In this document: piece after piece, positions 8,063 to 13,709 of the stretch
Layout: each line of letters opens with the position of its first letter
Position numbering within the stretch: the stretch's first letter is position 1
Source of the DNA: PVC group bacterium
GTDB lineage: Bacteria > Verrucomicrobiota > Kiritimatiellia > SS1-B-03-39 > UBA6053
DNA: 13,709 bases
Assembly (NCBI GenBank): GCA_003565035.1
Contig: PXDP01000158.1
Span: forward strand, 1-13,709
Reading direction: 5' to 3'
Program-made: the position numbers and the translations under genes
Notes under the pieces: generated by a model
Told to the model about the DNA's origin: nothing
Seen by the model: only the letters and a program-made list of their open reading frames with translations
Databases searched by the model: none

Positions 8063-9235
8063 TTAAACGCCCGGTACTTTCAGCCATTTTTGTTTGGAGG
8101 CGCTGCTTTTGACGACCGTTTCGATGAAGATCATGCCGCGGACGCCGTCTTCGATGGTGGGGAAATCGAGATCGTGTTTGCCGGGTTTTTTGCCGGAGAG
8201 ACGGGCCTGCAGGGCATCGGCGTAGTTGCGGTAGAGGTTGGCGAAGGCTTCGAGAAAGGCCTCGGGATGGCCGGCGGGCACGCGGGTGTTGTGGAGGGCG
8301 GCCTTGGAGAGGTGGGCGTGGTTGGCACCGGGCTTGAGGATCTGCATGGGTTTGTCGAGCCAGAGCAGGGTGAGGCTGTTGGGTTCGGCCTGGACCCACT
8401 TGAGGCCGCCTTTGGTGCCGTAAACGCGGATGTTGAGGCCATTTTCTTCGCCGACGCTGATTTGGGAGGCGTGGAGAATGCCTTTGGCGCCGTTGTCGAA
8501 GCGCAGCAGCACGTTGCCATCGTCGTCGAGTTTGCGTCCGGGCACGAAGGTGGTGAGGTCGGCACAGAGTTCGGTGATGGTGAGGCCGGTGATGTATTCG
8601 GCGAGGTTTTCGGCGTGGGTGCCGATGTCGCCCATGCAGCAGGAGATGCCGGCGCGTTCGGGGTCGGTGCGCCAGTCGGCCTGTTTTTGGCCGTCGGCTT
8701 CGAGGGCGGTGGCAAGCCAGCCCTGGGGATATTCGACGACGACTTTGCGGATTTCGCCGAGCTTGCCTTTGCGCACGAGGTGCCGGGCCTCTTTGACGAG
8801 CGGATAGCCGGTGTAGTTGTGGGTGAGCCCGTATTGCAGTCCGGTTTTGTCGACAAGTTTTTTGAGGGCCCTGGCCTCGGCGAGGCTGAAGGTGGCGGGC
8901 TTGTCGCTCATGACGTGGAATCCGTGTTCGAGTGCCATTTTGGCAACAGGATAGTGAGTGAGATTGGGGGTGACGATGGCGACGAACTGCATGCGCTCCG
9001 CTTCGGGCAGGGCCGCTTCGGCAGTGAACATCTCTTCGTAGCTGCCGTAAACCCGGGAGGGGTCAAGTCCAAGCGCGGCCCCGGATTCGCGGGAGCGTTT
9101 GGCACTGGAACTGAAGGCGCCGCAGACGAGATCAATGCGGTTGTCGAGGCGGGCGGCCATGCGGTGTACGTCGCCAATGAAGGCACCGATGCCGCCGCCG
9201 ACCATTCCCATGCGTAGTTTGCTTTGTGTTTTCAT
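8063..9235 (-). CDS. Gfo/Idh/MocA-family NAD(P)-dependent oxidoreductase
   Basis: A dehydrogenase of the glucose-fructose oxidoreductase / inositol dehydrogenase superfamily, usually acting on sugars, inositols or sugar acids. In the 390-residue product the Rossmann motif is GGGIGAFIGDVHR (13-25). The catalytic lysine region is VMSDKP (108-113, K112, the counterpart of EKP), and the acid-histidine pair is GDIGTHAENLAEY (202-214, D203 and H207). The start chosen is the ATG at 9235-9233, because GGAG lies 6 bases upstream; an ATG at 9247 would add four residues and overlaps that site. No signal peptide is visible at this start, so the enzyme is probably cytoplasmic. It converges with the GH67-like gene (27-base gap) and diverges from the ligase gene. 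Exact substrate is not determinable. Codons end mostly in C. Confidence 0.9.
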   Translation of the reverse strand: MKTQSKLRMGMVGGGIGAFIGDVHRMAARLDNRIDLVCGAFSSSAKRSRESGAALGLDPSRVYGSYEEMFTAEAALPEAERMQFVAIVTPNLTHYPVAKMALEHGFHVMSDKPATFSLAEARALKKLVDKTGLQYGLTHNYTGYPLVKEARHLVRKGKLGEIRKVVVEYPQGWLATALEADGQKQADWRTDPERAGISCCMGDIGTHAENLAEYITGLTITELCADLTTFVPGRKLDDDGNVLLRFDNGAKGILHASQISVGEENGLNIRVYGTKGGLKWVQAEPNSLTLLWLDKPMQILKPGANHAHLSKAALHNTRVPAGHPEAFLEAFANLYRNYADALQARLSGKKPGKHDLDFPTIEDGVRGMIFIETVVKSSASKQKWLKVPGV

Positions 9236-9241
9236 AAGGGT

Positions 9242-9245
9242 CTCC
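9242..9245 (-). promoter_or_regulatory. Ribosome binding site of the oxidoreductase gene
   Basis: Read on the minus strand, GGAG lies 6 bases before the ATG at 9235. This supports the shorter of two in-frame starts. Confidence 0.5.
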
Positions 9246-9280
9246 ATTTGAAGTACTTTATGTCAGTTAGGCGTATTTTT

Positions 9281-9300
9281 TCCGGATTTTCAATACCGGA
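9281..9300. promoter_or_regulatory. Inverted repeat in the divergent oxidoreductase/ligase promoter region
   Basis: TCCGG (9281-9285) and CCGGA (9296-9300) form an inverted repeat with a 10-base A/T-rich centre, next to a run of T at 9275-9281. It lies in the 107-base gap between two divergent starts. On the minus strand a weak -35-like TTGAAA (9293-9288) lies between the two arms, with a poor -10-like TAACTG (9269-9264) 18 bases on. It could be an operator over an oxidoreductase promoter, or a chance palindrome. Confidence 0.25.
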
Positions 9301-9342
9301 GATGGATTTTTGCGGTTCTGCGGTGAGGATATACGCTGGACC

Positions 9343-10932
9343 ATGAAACGATTCTGTGAGCTGTATACCCGTCTGGATCAAACCCGCAAGACTTCTGTGA
9401 AAGTGGAGGCGCTGGAGCGCTATTTTCGTGAGGCGCCCCCGGAGGATGCGGCCTGGGCGGTGTATGTGCTCAAAGGGGAAAAGATGCGGCGGCTGGTGAA
9501 ATCGTCTCTGTTGCGGGAGTGGGTGGCGGCGGCGGCGGGTATTCCGCTCTGGCTGCTGGAAGCCTCCTATGCAGAGGCGGGGGATCTCGCTGAAACGCTG
9601 GCCCGTCTCTGGCCGGGGGAAGGGCCGGGGCTGGACATGCCGCTGCATGCGCTGATTGAGTCGCACCTGTTGCAGCTGGGGAGCGATCCGGCCGTGCAAC
9701 AGGTGCGTTTGCAGAATATTTGGGGTCAATGCACGCATACTGAACGTTTTCTGGTGAATAAAATTCTGACCGGCGGGTTCCGGATGGGCGTGGCCCGGGG
9801 GCTGACCGCCCGGGCGCTGGCTGATGTGGCGGGTTTGGCACCGGCGCTGGTGGAGCATCGGCTGATGGGCAAATGGGAGCCGACGGCGGAGGCGGTCCGC
9901 GCCCTGCTGGCACCGGAGGAGGCGGGCGAGGTTTCGGTCAAGCAGCCTTATCCCTTTTATTTGGCCAGTCCGCTTTCCGGTGAGGTGACCGCGCTGGGGG
10001 AGCCGGGGGACTGGCAGGCGGAATGGAAATGGGACGGTATCCGGGCGCAGCTGATTGTCCGGGGCGGTGAGGTTCTGCTCTGGTCGAGGGGCGAGGAGGT
10101 GATCACCGACGGCTTTCCTGAAATCGTGGAAGGGGCCCGCCTGCTGCCGGAGGGCACGGTGCTCGACGGGGAGATTCTCGCCTGGCGGGAGGAGGCGGCG
10201 CTGCCGTTCGGGGAACTGCAGCGGCGGATCAATCGCCGGAATCCCGGACCCGCCTTGCGAAAAGAGGTTCCGGTGATGTTTATGGTGTACGATTGTCTGG
10301 AAGTGCATGGTGTGGATATTCGGTCGATGCCGCTCTATGCGCGGCAGGCGCAGGCGGTGCCCATGTTTGGCACCGAGGAGACTCCCGGGTTCCGGGTTTC
10401 GGAGCCGCTGGAGTTCAGGTCCTGGGCGGAGCTGGCGGAGCTTCGGGATCAGTCGCGGGAGCGCGGAGTGGAGGGGGTGATGCTGAAACGGGCCGATTCT
10501 CCTTACCGCAGCGGCCGGAGGCGGGGTGACTGGTGGAAATGGAAAGTGGATCCTTTCGTGCTCGATGCGGTGATGGTGTATGCGCAGGCCGGCCATGGAC
10601 GCAGGGCGGGACTGTATACGGACTACACGTTTGCGCTGCGGGACGGGGAGACGCTGGTGCCGTTCGCGAAGGCGTATTCCGGTCTGACGGATGCCGAAAT
10701 GAAGGAGGTCGACACCTACATCCGCAAGCACACTCTGGAAAAGCATGGGCCTGTGCGGGTGGTGGAGCCGGGCCTGGTATTTGAAGTGGCGTTTGAAGGG
10801 GTTCAGATTTCCAAACGGCACAAATGCGGACTGGCGGTCCGTTTTCCGCGGGTGGCCCGTCTCCGGTCTGATAAACCGGCGGGAGAGATTGATACGCTGG
10901 AGGCCTTGCGGGCACTTGCTCCGGTGGATTGA
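9343..10932 (+). CDS. ATP-dependent DNA ligase, PP_1105 (ligase-associated cluster) type
   Basis: Seals nicks in duplex DNA through a lysyl-AMP intermediate. The 529-residue product begins MKRFCELYTRLDQT, typical of this bacterial family, with an N-terminal helical DNA-binding domain (about 1-200). The nucleotidyltransferase domain has motif I EWKWDGIR (227-234, catalytic K229), motif III LDGEI (274-278), motif IV EGVMLK (377-382) and motif V WWKWK (397-401). An OB-fold domain with VFEVAFEGVQISKRHKCG (479-496) follows. In many bacteria this ligase sits with a DEXH helicase, a beta-CASP-type exonuclease and a phosphoesterase thought to act in DNA damage response. None of these is next to it here. 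ATG 9343 is preferred over an in-frame TTG at 9310; neither has a strong Shine-Dalgarno site. Codons end strongly in G. Confidence 0.93.
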   Translation: MKRFCELYTRLDQTRKTSVKVEALERYFREAPPEDAAWAVYVLKGEKMRRLVKSSLLREWVAAAAGIPLWLLEASYAEAGDLAETLARLWPGEGPGLDMPLHALIESHLLQLGSDPAVQQVRLQNIWGQCTHTERFLVNKILTGGFRMGVARGLTARALADVAGLAPALVEHRLMGKWEPTAEAVRALLAPEEAGEVSVKQPYPFYLASPLSGEVTALGEPGDWQAEWKWDGIRAQLIVRGGEVLLWSRGEEVITDGFPEIVEGARLLPEGTVLDGEILAWREEAALPFGELQRRINRRNPGPALRKEVPVMFMVYDCLEVHGVDIRSMPLYARQAQAVPMFGTEETPGFRVSEPLEFRSWAELAELRDQSRERGVEGVMLKRADSPYRSGRRRGDWWKWKVDPFVLDAVMVYAQAGHGRRAGLYTDYTFALRDGETLVPFAKAYSGLTDAEMKEVDTYIRKHTLEKHGPVRVVEPGLVFEVAFEGVQISKRHKCGLAVRFPRVARLRSDKPAGEIDTLEALRALAPVD

Positions 10933-10941
10933 GTCTCTTCG

Positions 10942-11073
10942 ATGTATATCAACTGGAACTGGGCGGCGTATCCGATGTGGCAGGATTGGGGCGACTGCCG
11001 GATTGAGGAGAACGCCGCAGTGTTGGCGCGATATCGGCGTGAAATGCAGGAACCGCTTTATCAACATGCCTGA
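10942..11073 (+). pseudogene. 43-codon ORF, probably a gene remnant cut by repeat cassette A
   Basis: An ATG 9 bases after the ligase stop opens a 43-codon frame beginning MYINWNWAAYPMWQDW and containing NAAVLARYRREM. Its codons look like those of the neighbouring genes, but it ends with a TGA that belongs to the repeat starting at 11064. The last three codons and the stop (11065-11073) therefore come from the repeat. The aromatic N-terminus faintly recalls the DUF4172 domain at the start of some Fic proteins (a WxW then W pattern), but this is too short to claim. It may be the broken 5' end of a gene interrupted by the cassette, or a spurious frame. No ribosome binding site is seen. Confidence 0.4.
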
Positions 11074-11251
11074 AGATGAACCACTGAGGGCACTGAAGAA
11101 CACTGATGCTACGGGGCAGGGAGGGAACGGGAAGTTAACCACCGATTGCACCGATAAGCACCGATGCTAAGAGGCAGAAGTTGTTTTTTCACAAGAAAGA
11201 GCGGGGTATTGGCGGCGCGAAGTTTATCAAGCTTTGGCATGGCGCTTTTGG
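11064..11251. repeat. Composite intergenic repeat cassette, copy A
   Basis: A mosaic of modules found again in the same order at 12334-12685. First is a 43-bp segment (11064-11106) identical to 12334-12376. Then come a GGGGCAGGGA element and a 27-bp segment (11122-11148) identical to 12511-12537, which runs into an ACCGAT array. A T-rich stretch follows, and finally a 44-bp segment (11208-11251) identical to 12642-12685. The first module has ACTGA at 11083, 11092 and 11102; the second has ACCGAT at 11141, 11150 and 11160. No transposase, target duplication or terminal inverted repeat is visible, so this looks like dispersed intergenic repeat DNA rather than an insertion sequence. Confidence 0.85.
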
Positions 11252-11421
11252 TGCGGTCTCTTCAGCTACCGTTTTTCTGCTCATTCCGCACTCTACACTC
11301 AAAAGAGGTGGTCTTGTGTTTCAGAACTCAATTTGCTCGGTATTTCACCCGGAATTTTTTGCTAAATGCACTTGAATTTTGAATGGCAAAACCTATTTTT
11401 CCTATAACAAAGGTTAAGTTT

Positions 11422-12312
11422 ATGTTTAAAACAGTGTTTGTCTTGATCATGTTTTTTGTGTGTTTTCCGGTGCGTCCAGGGCCTACGGATGTTTATTTTC
11501 AGGTTATTCGGCAACGCGCGGTGGATGAAATTGAAAGCTGGCATGTTCAAATCAGTTTTCATTTCAATCTTGTGGATTTGTCTGAAGGTGAGAATAGTGT
11601 CGCTTTGTTATCCGGCCCGTTTTTAGAGGAGTCCGTCTCCATTCCCGTATCGGTACGCGCATCCAGAGGTATTTTCAGTTTCAGTGCGGTGTTGAATGGG
11701 TTAAGCGATGTGTTGGGTGATTGGAGCTGTGTAATCAATCAAGGCGAGGCTGCCGGGGAACAGTTGTATTTCGCCATTTCCGGGTTGAATCAAGGGCACA
11801 TGCCCGTTTACACCTCGTTCCCACAGTTGAATTATCAGTCTGATTATCAGAATGTCTTTGTTCCCGGGCCGAGTAATTATGTTTCGGTAAGCGCGTCCGG
11901 GTACATACAGCAGGTGAGTGTGCATAACGGGATGGTTTACACGTTTCCGGATGGTGGACCGTTTTCCGCCTCAATTGACCGCGCGGGGTCAAGGCACGGC
12001 TTTCCAGTTGTAAATGAATTGGGCGAAACCGTCGGGATTGTCCAATCGATAGGTTTGCGATCTCGAAACCGGATCGATTTCCATATTGCACCCGAACCCG
12101 GGGGCTTCTCCATGGCAATTGCGACCGGCCAGGTATCTAAGGGAATTATCTGCCAGGGCTTGATCGTTGGCGGATCGTACACGCTGAAGACATCTGAGGA
12201 TTTGATAACCTGGCATACAGCGGCTGAATTTACCAGCCGTAGCAATCTATATATTCATACGCCCGAGACTTCTTCAAATCTGGTGGAGTTTTATAAAGTC
12301 ACACGACATTGA
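11422..12312 (+). CDS. Small secreted protein with verrucomicrobial-type C-terminal domain
   Basis: The 296-residue product starts MFKTVFVLIMFFVCF, a clear hydrophobic signal sequence ending near residues 16-21, so it should be exported. The rest is beta-rich and polar, with few lysines. The last 50 residues (about 247-296, with GGSYTLKTSEDLITW and a terminal EFYKV) match in pattern a domain found at the end of many exported verrucomicrobial proteins. It may serve in attachment or folding; its role is not established. I chose ATG 11422 because AAAGG lies upstream and the signal sequence follows at once. An in-frame ATG at 11383 would put 13 extra residues ahead of it. The gene is more A/T-rich than its neighbours and lies between the two repeat cassettes, hinting at separate ancestry. 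No enzymatic motif is visible. Confidence 0.7.
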   Translation: MFKTVFVLIMFFVCFPVRPGPTDVYFQVIRQRAVDEIESWHVQISFHFNLVDLSEGENSVALLSGPFLEESVSIPVSVRASRGIFSFSAVLNGLSDVLGDWSCVINQGEAAGEQLYFAISGLNQGHMPVYTSFPQLNYQSDYQNVFVPGPSNYVSVSASGYIQQVSVHNGMVYTFPDGGPFSASIDRAGSRHGFPVVNELGETVGIVQSIGLRSRNRIDFHIAPEPGGFSMAIATGQVSKGIICQGLIVGGSYTLKTSEDLITWHTAAEFTSRSNLYIHTPETSSNLVEFYKVTRH

Positions 12313-12333
12313 GACGAGGGAATCCCTGTATTG

Positions 12334-12685
12334 ACATGCCTGAAGATGAACCACTGAGGGCACTGAAGAACACTGACCCGCCCGCAGTGTCGGCAGGTGC
12401 TGTGGGGCAAGGAAGGGGGATTAACCACCGATAACACTGATTAACACCGATGCTGTGGGGCATCGCAGATTTTTTACAGAAGAGATCTGAGAGAGCAGAG
12501 GCCGTGGGGCAGGGAACGGGAAGTTAACCACCGATTGTACCGATTGCACCGATGAGCACCGACCTGCCCGCAGTGTCTGCGATACAGTCGCTGCAGGCGG
12601 GTGCTGAGAGGTAGGTGTTTTTATATAGGAGAGAGCAGAGGATTGGCGGCGCGAAGTTTATCAAGCTTTGGCATGGCGCTTTTGG
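12334..12685. repeat. Composite intergenic repeat cassette, copy B (expanded)
   Basis: Carries the same ordered modules as copy A but with an extra round. The order is the 43-bp module (12334-12376), CCCGCAGTGTC (12381-12391), GGGGCA elements near 12404, 12456 and 12506, a first array with AC(C/T)GAT at 12427, 12436 and 12446, a T-rich stretch, and the 27-bp module (12511-12537). A second array follows with ACCGAT at 12530, 12539 and 12548 and ACCGAC at 12558, then a second CCCGCAGTGTC (12567-12577), and the 44-bp module (12642-12685). A short echo of the first module, GATGAACCACTGA, recurs at 12733-12746. I see no coding frame with family similarity between 12313 and 12855, so this 540-base stretch is repeat DNA plus a promoter region. 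Confidence 0.85.
12567..12606. repeat. GC-rich imperfect hairpin module within cassette B
   Basis: CCCGCAG (12567-12573) can pair with CTGC...GGG further on (12591-12601) if four bases bulge out, and GCGA/TCGC form a small inner stem. A shorter version at 12381-12402 shares CCCGCAGTGTC at the left and GGTGCTG at the right but lacks the middle, as if the centre had been deleted there or inserted here. Confidence 0.4.
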
Positions 12686-12769
12686 AGTTTCAGGTTCCGC
12701 ATTTGCGGAGGAGGGGAAGGGAGTGAAGAGAGGATGAACCACTGATTGCCAAACACGACAAAATCCCCC

Positions 12770-12797
12770 TCGACAAAAGACGACTCATCCTTATAGG
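12770..12797 (+). promoter_or_regulatory. Possible sigma-70-type promoter for the DUF488 gene
   Basis: TCGACA (12770-12775) and TATAGG (12792-12797) are separated by 16 bases and lie about 60 bases before the ATG at 12856, just after the last repeat echo. Both hexamers deviate from consensus, so this is tentative. Confidence 0.3.
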
Positions 12798-12855
12798 ATT
12801 GAGGCATGAATCGAAACGCAAATAAGCCCCAATGCTTTCAGTGGAGCAATAGAGA

Positions 12856-13709
12856 ATGATTTACCAACGCCAACGCGTACTTCTGGAAATGCTTGATATT
12901 CTTGGAGGAACGATGAGAAGCGTGGATTTCCAAAAGCTTCTCTTTTTGTATTGCCAAGAGGAGGACTCTCCAAGCTTTGAGTTTGTGCCTTATCGTTTTG
13001 GGTGTTTCTCGTTCACCAGCTATGCAGACAAACGGAAACTGATCGAAAAGGGTTTTTTGGAGCCTGAAGAGGACCGATGGGTTTTAACAGAAACAGGCCG
13101 CTCGGAAACGGGGAAGCGGAAACAAGTACGCCGATTGGCACGGTCGGTGCAGCATCGTTTTCCTCAACGTGGAGATGCACTGGTTGCGGAAGTGTATCGA
13201 CGCCACCCCTGGCACGCCATACGCAGCGAGATTGCTACGCGTGTTCTGAAGGGAGATTCTGCCGCGCTTCAGGCTGTCGAAGAACAAAAAGTGAAACCCA
13301 CCGCCCCCGGTCTTTTTACCATTGGCTATGAAGGAGCCAGCCTTGAGGAATATATAAACCGCCTGCTGCGAAATGGCGTCACGATGCTTTGCGATGTGAG
13401 GCGGAATCCTTTGAGTCGTAAGTACGGCTTTTCCAAAGGTGTTTTGTCCCGTACCTGCGAAAGCCTGGGCATTCGATACGAGCATCTGCCCGAATTGGGT
13501 ATACCCGGTGAAAACCGCAGGGAACTGAACAGTCAGGCGGACTATGACGAACTCTTCCATACCTACGAACGGGAACATTTGCCTACCCAGACCGAGGCCC
13601 TGTGTCAAATTCGGAAGTGGATCGATGAGGGCCAGCGGGTTGCCCTGACTTGCTTCGAACGGCATCCCGAACAATGCCACCGCCATTGCGTGGCGGACGG
13701 GCTTGCGAA
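12856..13709 (+). CDS. DUF488-family protein with N-terminal SocA/Panacea-like domain (3' partial)
   Basis: The frame is open from ATG 12856 to the window end (284 complete codons, no stop), so the C-terminus is missing. The N-terminal part (about 1-80) begins MIYQRQRVLLEMLDILGG and has DFQKLLFLYCQ (24-34) and EFVPYRFGCFSF (42-53), a pattern like the SocA/Panacea-type domains described as antitoxin-like. The DUF488 domain follows with FTIGYEGASLEEY (154-166), CDVRRNPLSRKYGFSK (179-194), HLPELGIPGE (210-219) and CFERHPEQCHRHC (266-278), whose CxE...CHR residues are the family hallmark. The molecular function of DUF488 is not established, and related two-domain proteins are often seen in accessory or defence-rich regions (recollection). 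Only a few tens of residues should be missing by family length. GGAG lies 10 bases before the ATG, a loose ribosome binding site. Gene context beyond 13709 is unknown. Confidence 0.85.
   Translation, partial: MIYQRQRVLLEMLDILGGTMRSVDFQKLLFLYCQEEDSPSFEFVPYRFGCFSFTSYADKRKLIEKGFLEPEEDRWVLTETGRSETGKRKQVRRLARSVQHRFPQRGDALVAEVYRRHPWHAIRSEIATRVLKGDSAALQAVEEQKVKPTAPGLFTIGYEGASLEEYINRLLRNGVTMLCDVRRNPLSRKYGFSKGVLSRTCESLGIRYEHLPELGIPGENRRELNSQADYDELFHTYEREHLPTQTEALCQIRKWIDEGQRVALTCFERHPEQCHRHCVADGLA

Noticed and set aside
8043..8074. Shared terminator between the convergent GH67-like and oxidoreductase genes
   Set aside because: CCGGGTG/CGCCCGG can form a 7-bp stem with one wobble pair, but the loop is 18 bases, the right arm lies inside the oxidoreductase coding end, and no T run follows directly on either strand.
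8090..9217. A 375-codon plus-strand frame opposite the oxidoreductase
   Set aside because: It is composed mostly of Gly, Ala, Val, Glu and Phe, the mirror of a C-ending codon bias. The minus frame has the Rossmann, SDKP and GDIGTH motifs.
9232..11151. A 639-codon minus-strand frame opposite the ligase
   Set aside because: It is rich in Arg, Pro, His and Gln without any recognisable domain and runs into the repeat cassette. The plus-strand ligase motifs are complete.
11164..11382. Two overlapping short frames of 72 and 64 codons after cassette A
   Set aside because: They begin in repeat DNA and translate the 44-bp module, which also occurs in cassette B in an unrelated context. There is no ribosome binding site and no similarity I can see.
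11379..11408. Promoter TTGAAT-N18-TATAAC before the secreted-protein gene
   Set aside because: The hexamers fit loosely, but transcription would start only a few bases before ATG 11422 and would leave out the ribosome binding site, so I did not list it.
11064..12685. Insertion sequence or composite transposon
   Set aside because: The flanking copies are direct and modular, with no transposase, terminal inverted repeats or target-site duplication. The enclosed gene encodes an exported protein without recombinase motifs.

Overview
The window reads as ordinary chromosomal DNA of a GC-rich environmental bacterium. It is most likely a member of the PVC superphylum (Kiritimatiellota, Verrucomicrobiota or Lentisphaerota). 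This placement is an inference. It rests on carbohydrate-enzyme content without import machinery, on a small secreted protein with the C-terminal 'YTLKTSxDLxxWxx...FYKV' domain typical of verrucomicrobial exported proteins, and on CAGAAT and AC(C/T)GA intergenic repeats of a kind I recall from such genomes. No rRNA or tRNA is present to settle the taxonomy.

Layout. Positions 1-186 are non-coding and hold four spaced CAGAATRAT repeats. A RecQ helicase gene (187-2307) is followed by lipA (2425-3324), which overlaps by 14 bp a cytoplasmic DPM1-like family 2 glycosyltransferase gene (3311-4054). On the same strand come a GH94-type disaccharide phosphorylase (4093-6399) and a large unrecognised cytoplasmic protein that looks like a distant GH67 TIM-barrel enzyme (6470-8035). 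A Gfo/Idh/MocA oxidoreductase (8063-9235, minus) converges on this block with a 27-bp gap. Divergent from the oxidoreductase is an ATP-dependent DNA ligase of the PP_1105 type (9343-10932), standing without its usual helicase, exonuclease and phosphoesterase partners.

From about 10940 the character changes. A 43-codon ORF ends inside a composite repeat cassette (11064-11251). A visibly more A/T-rich gene for a small secreted protein follows (11422-12312), and then a second, longer copy of the cassette (12334-12685). The window ends inside a two-domain DUF488 protein gene (12856 to beyond 13709), which has no stop codon in the window.

Working together: the phosphorylase, GH67-like protein and oxidoreductase are plausibly one intracellular sugar-processing neighbourhood, since none has a signal peptide and all act on sugars by family. 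RecQ, the ligase and perhaps the DUF488 protein belong to DNA maintenance or defence-type functions. I found no clear new multi-gene system. The best leads are the GH94/GH67-like pair, the helically spaced AC(C/T)GA arrays within the duplicated cassette, and a regional switch between G-ending and C-ending codons that falls inside genes.
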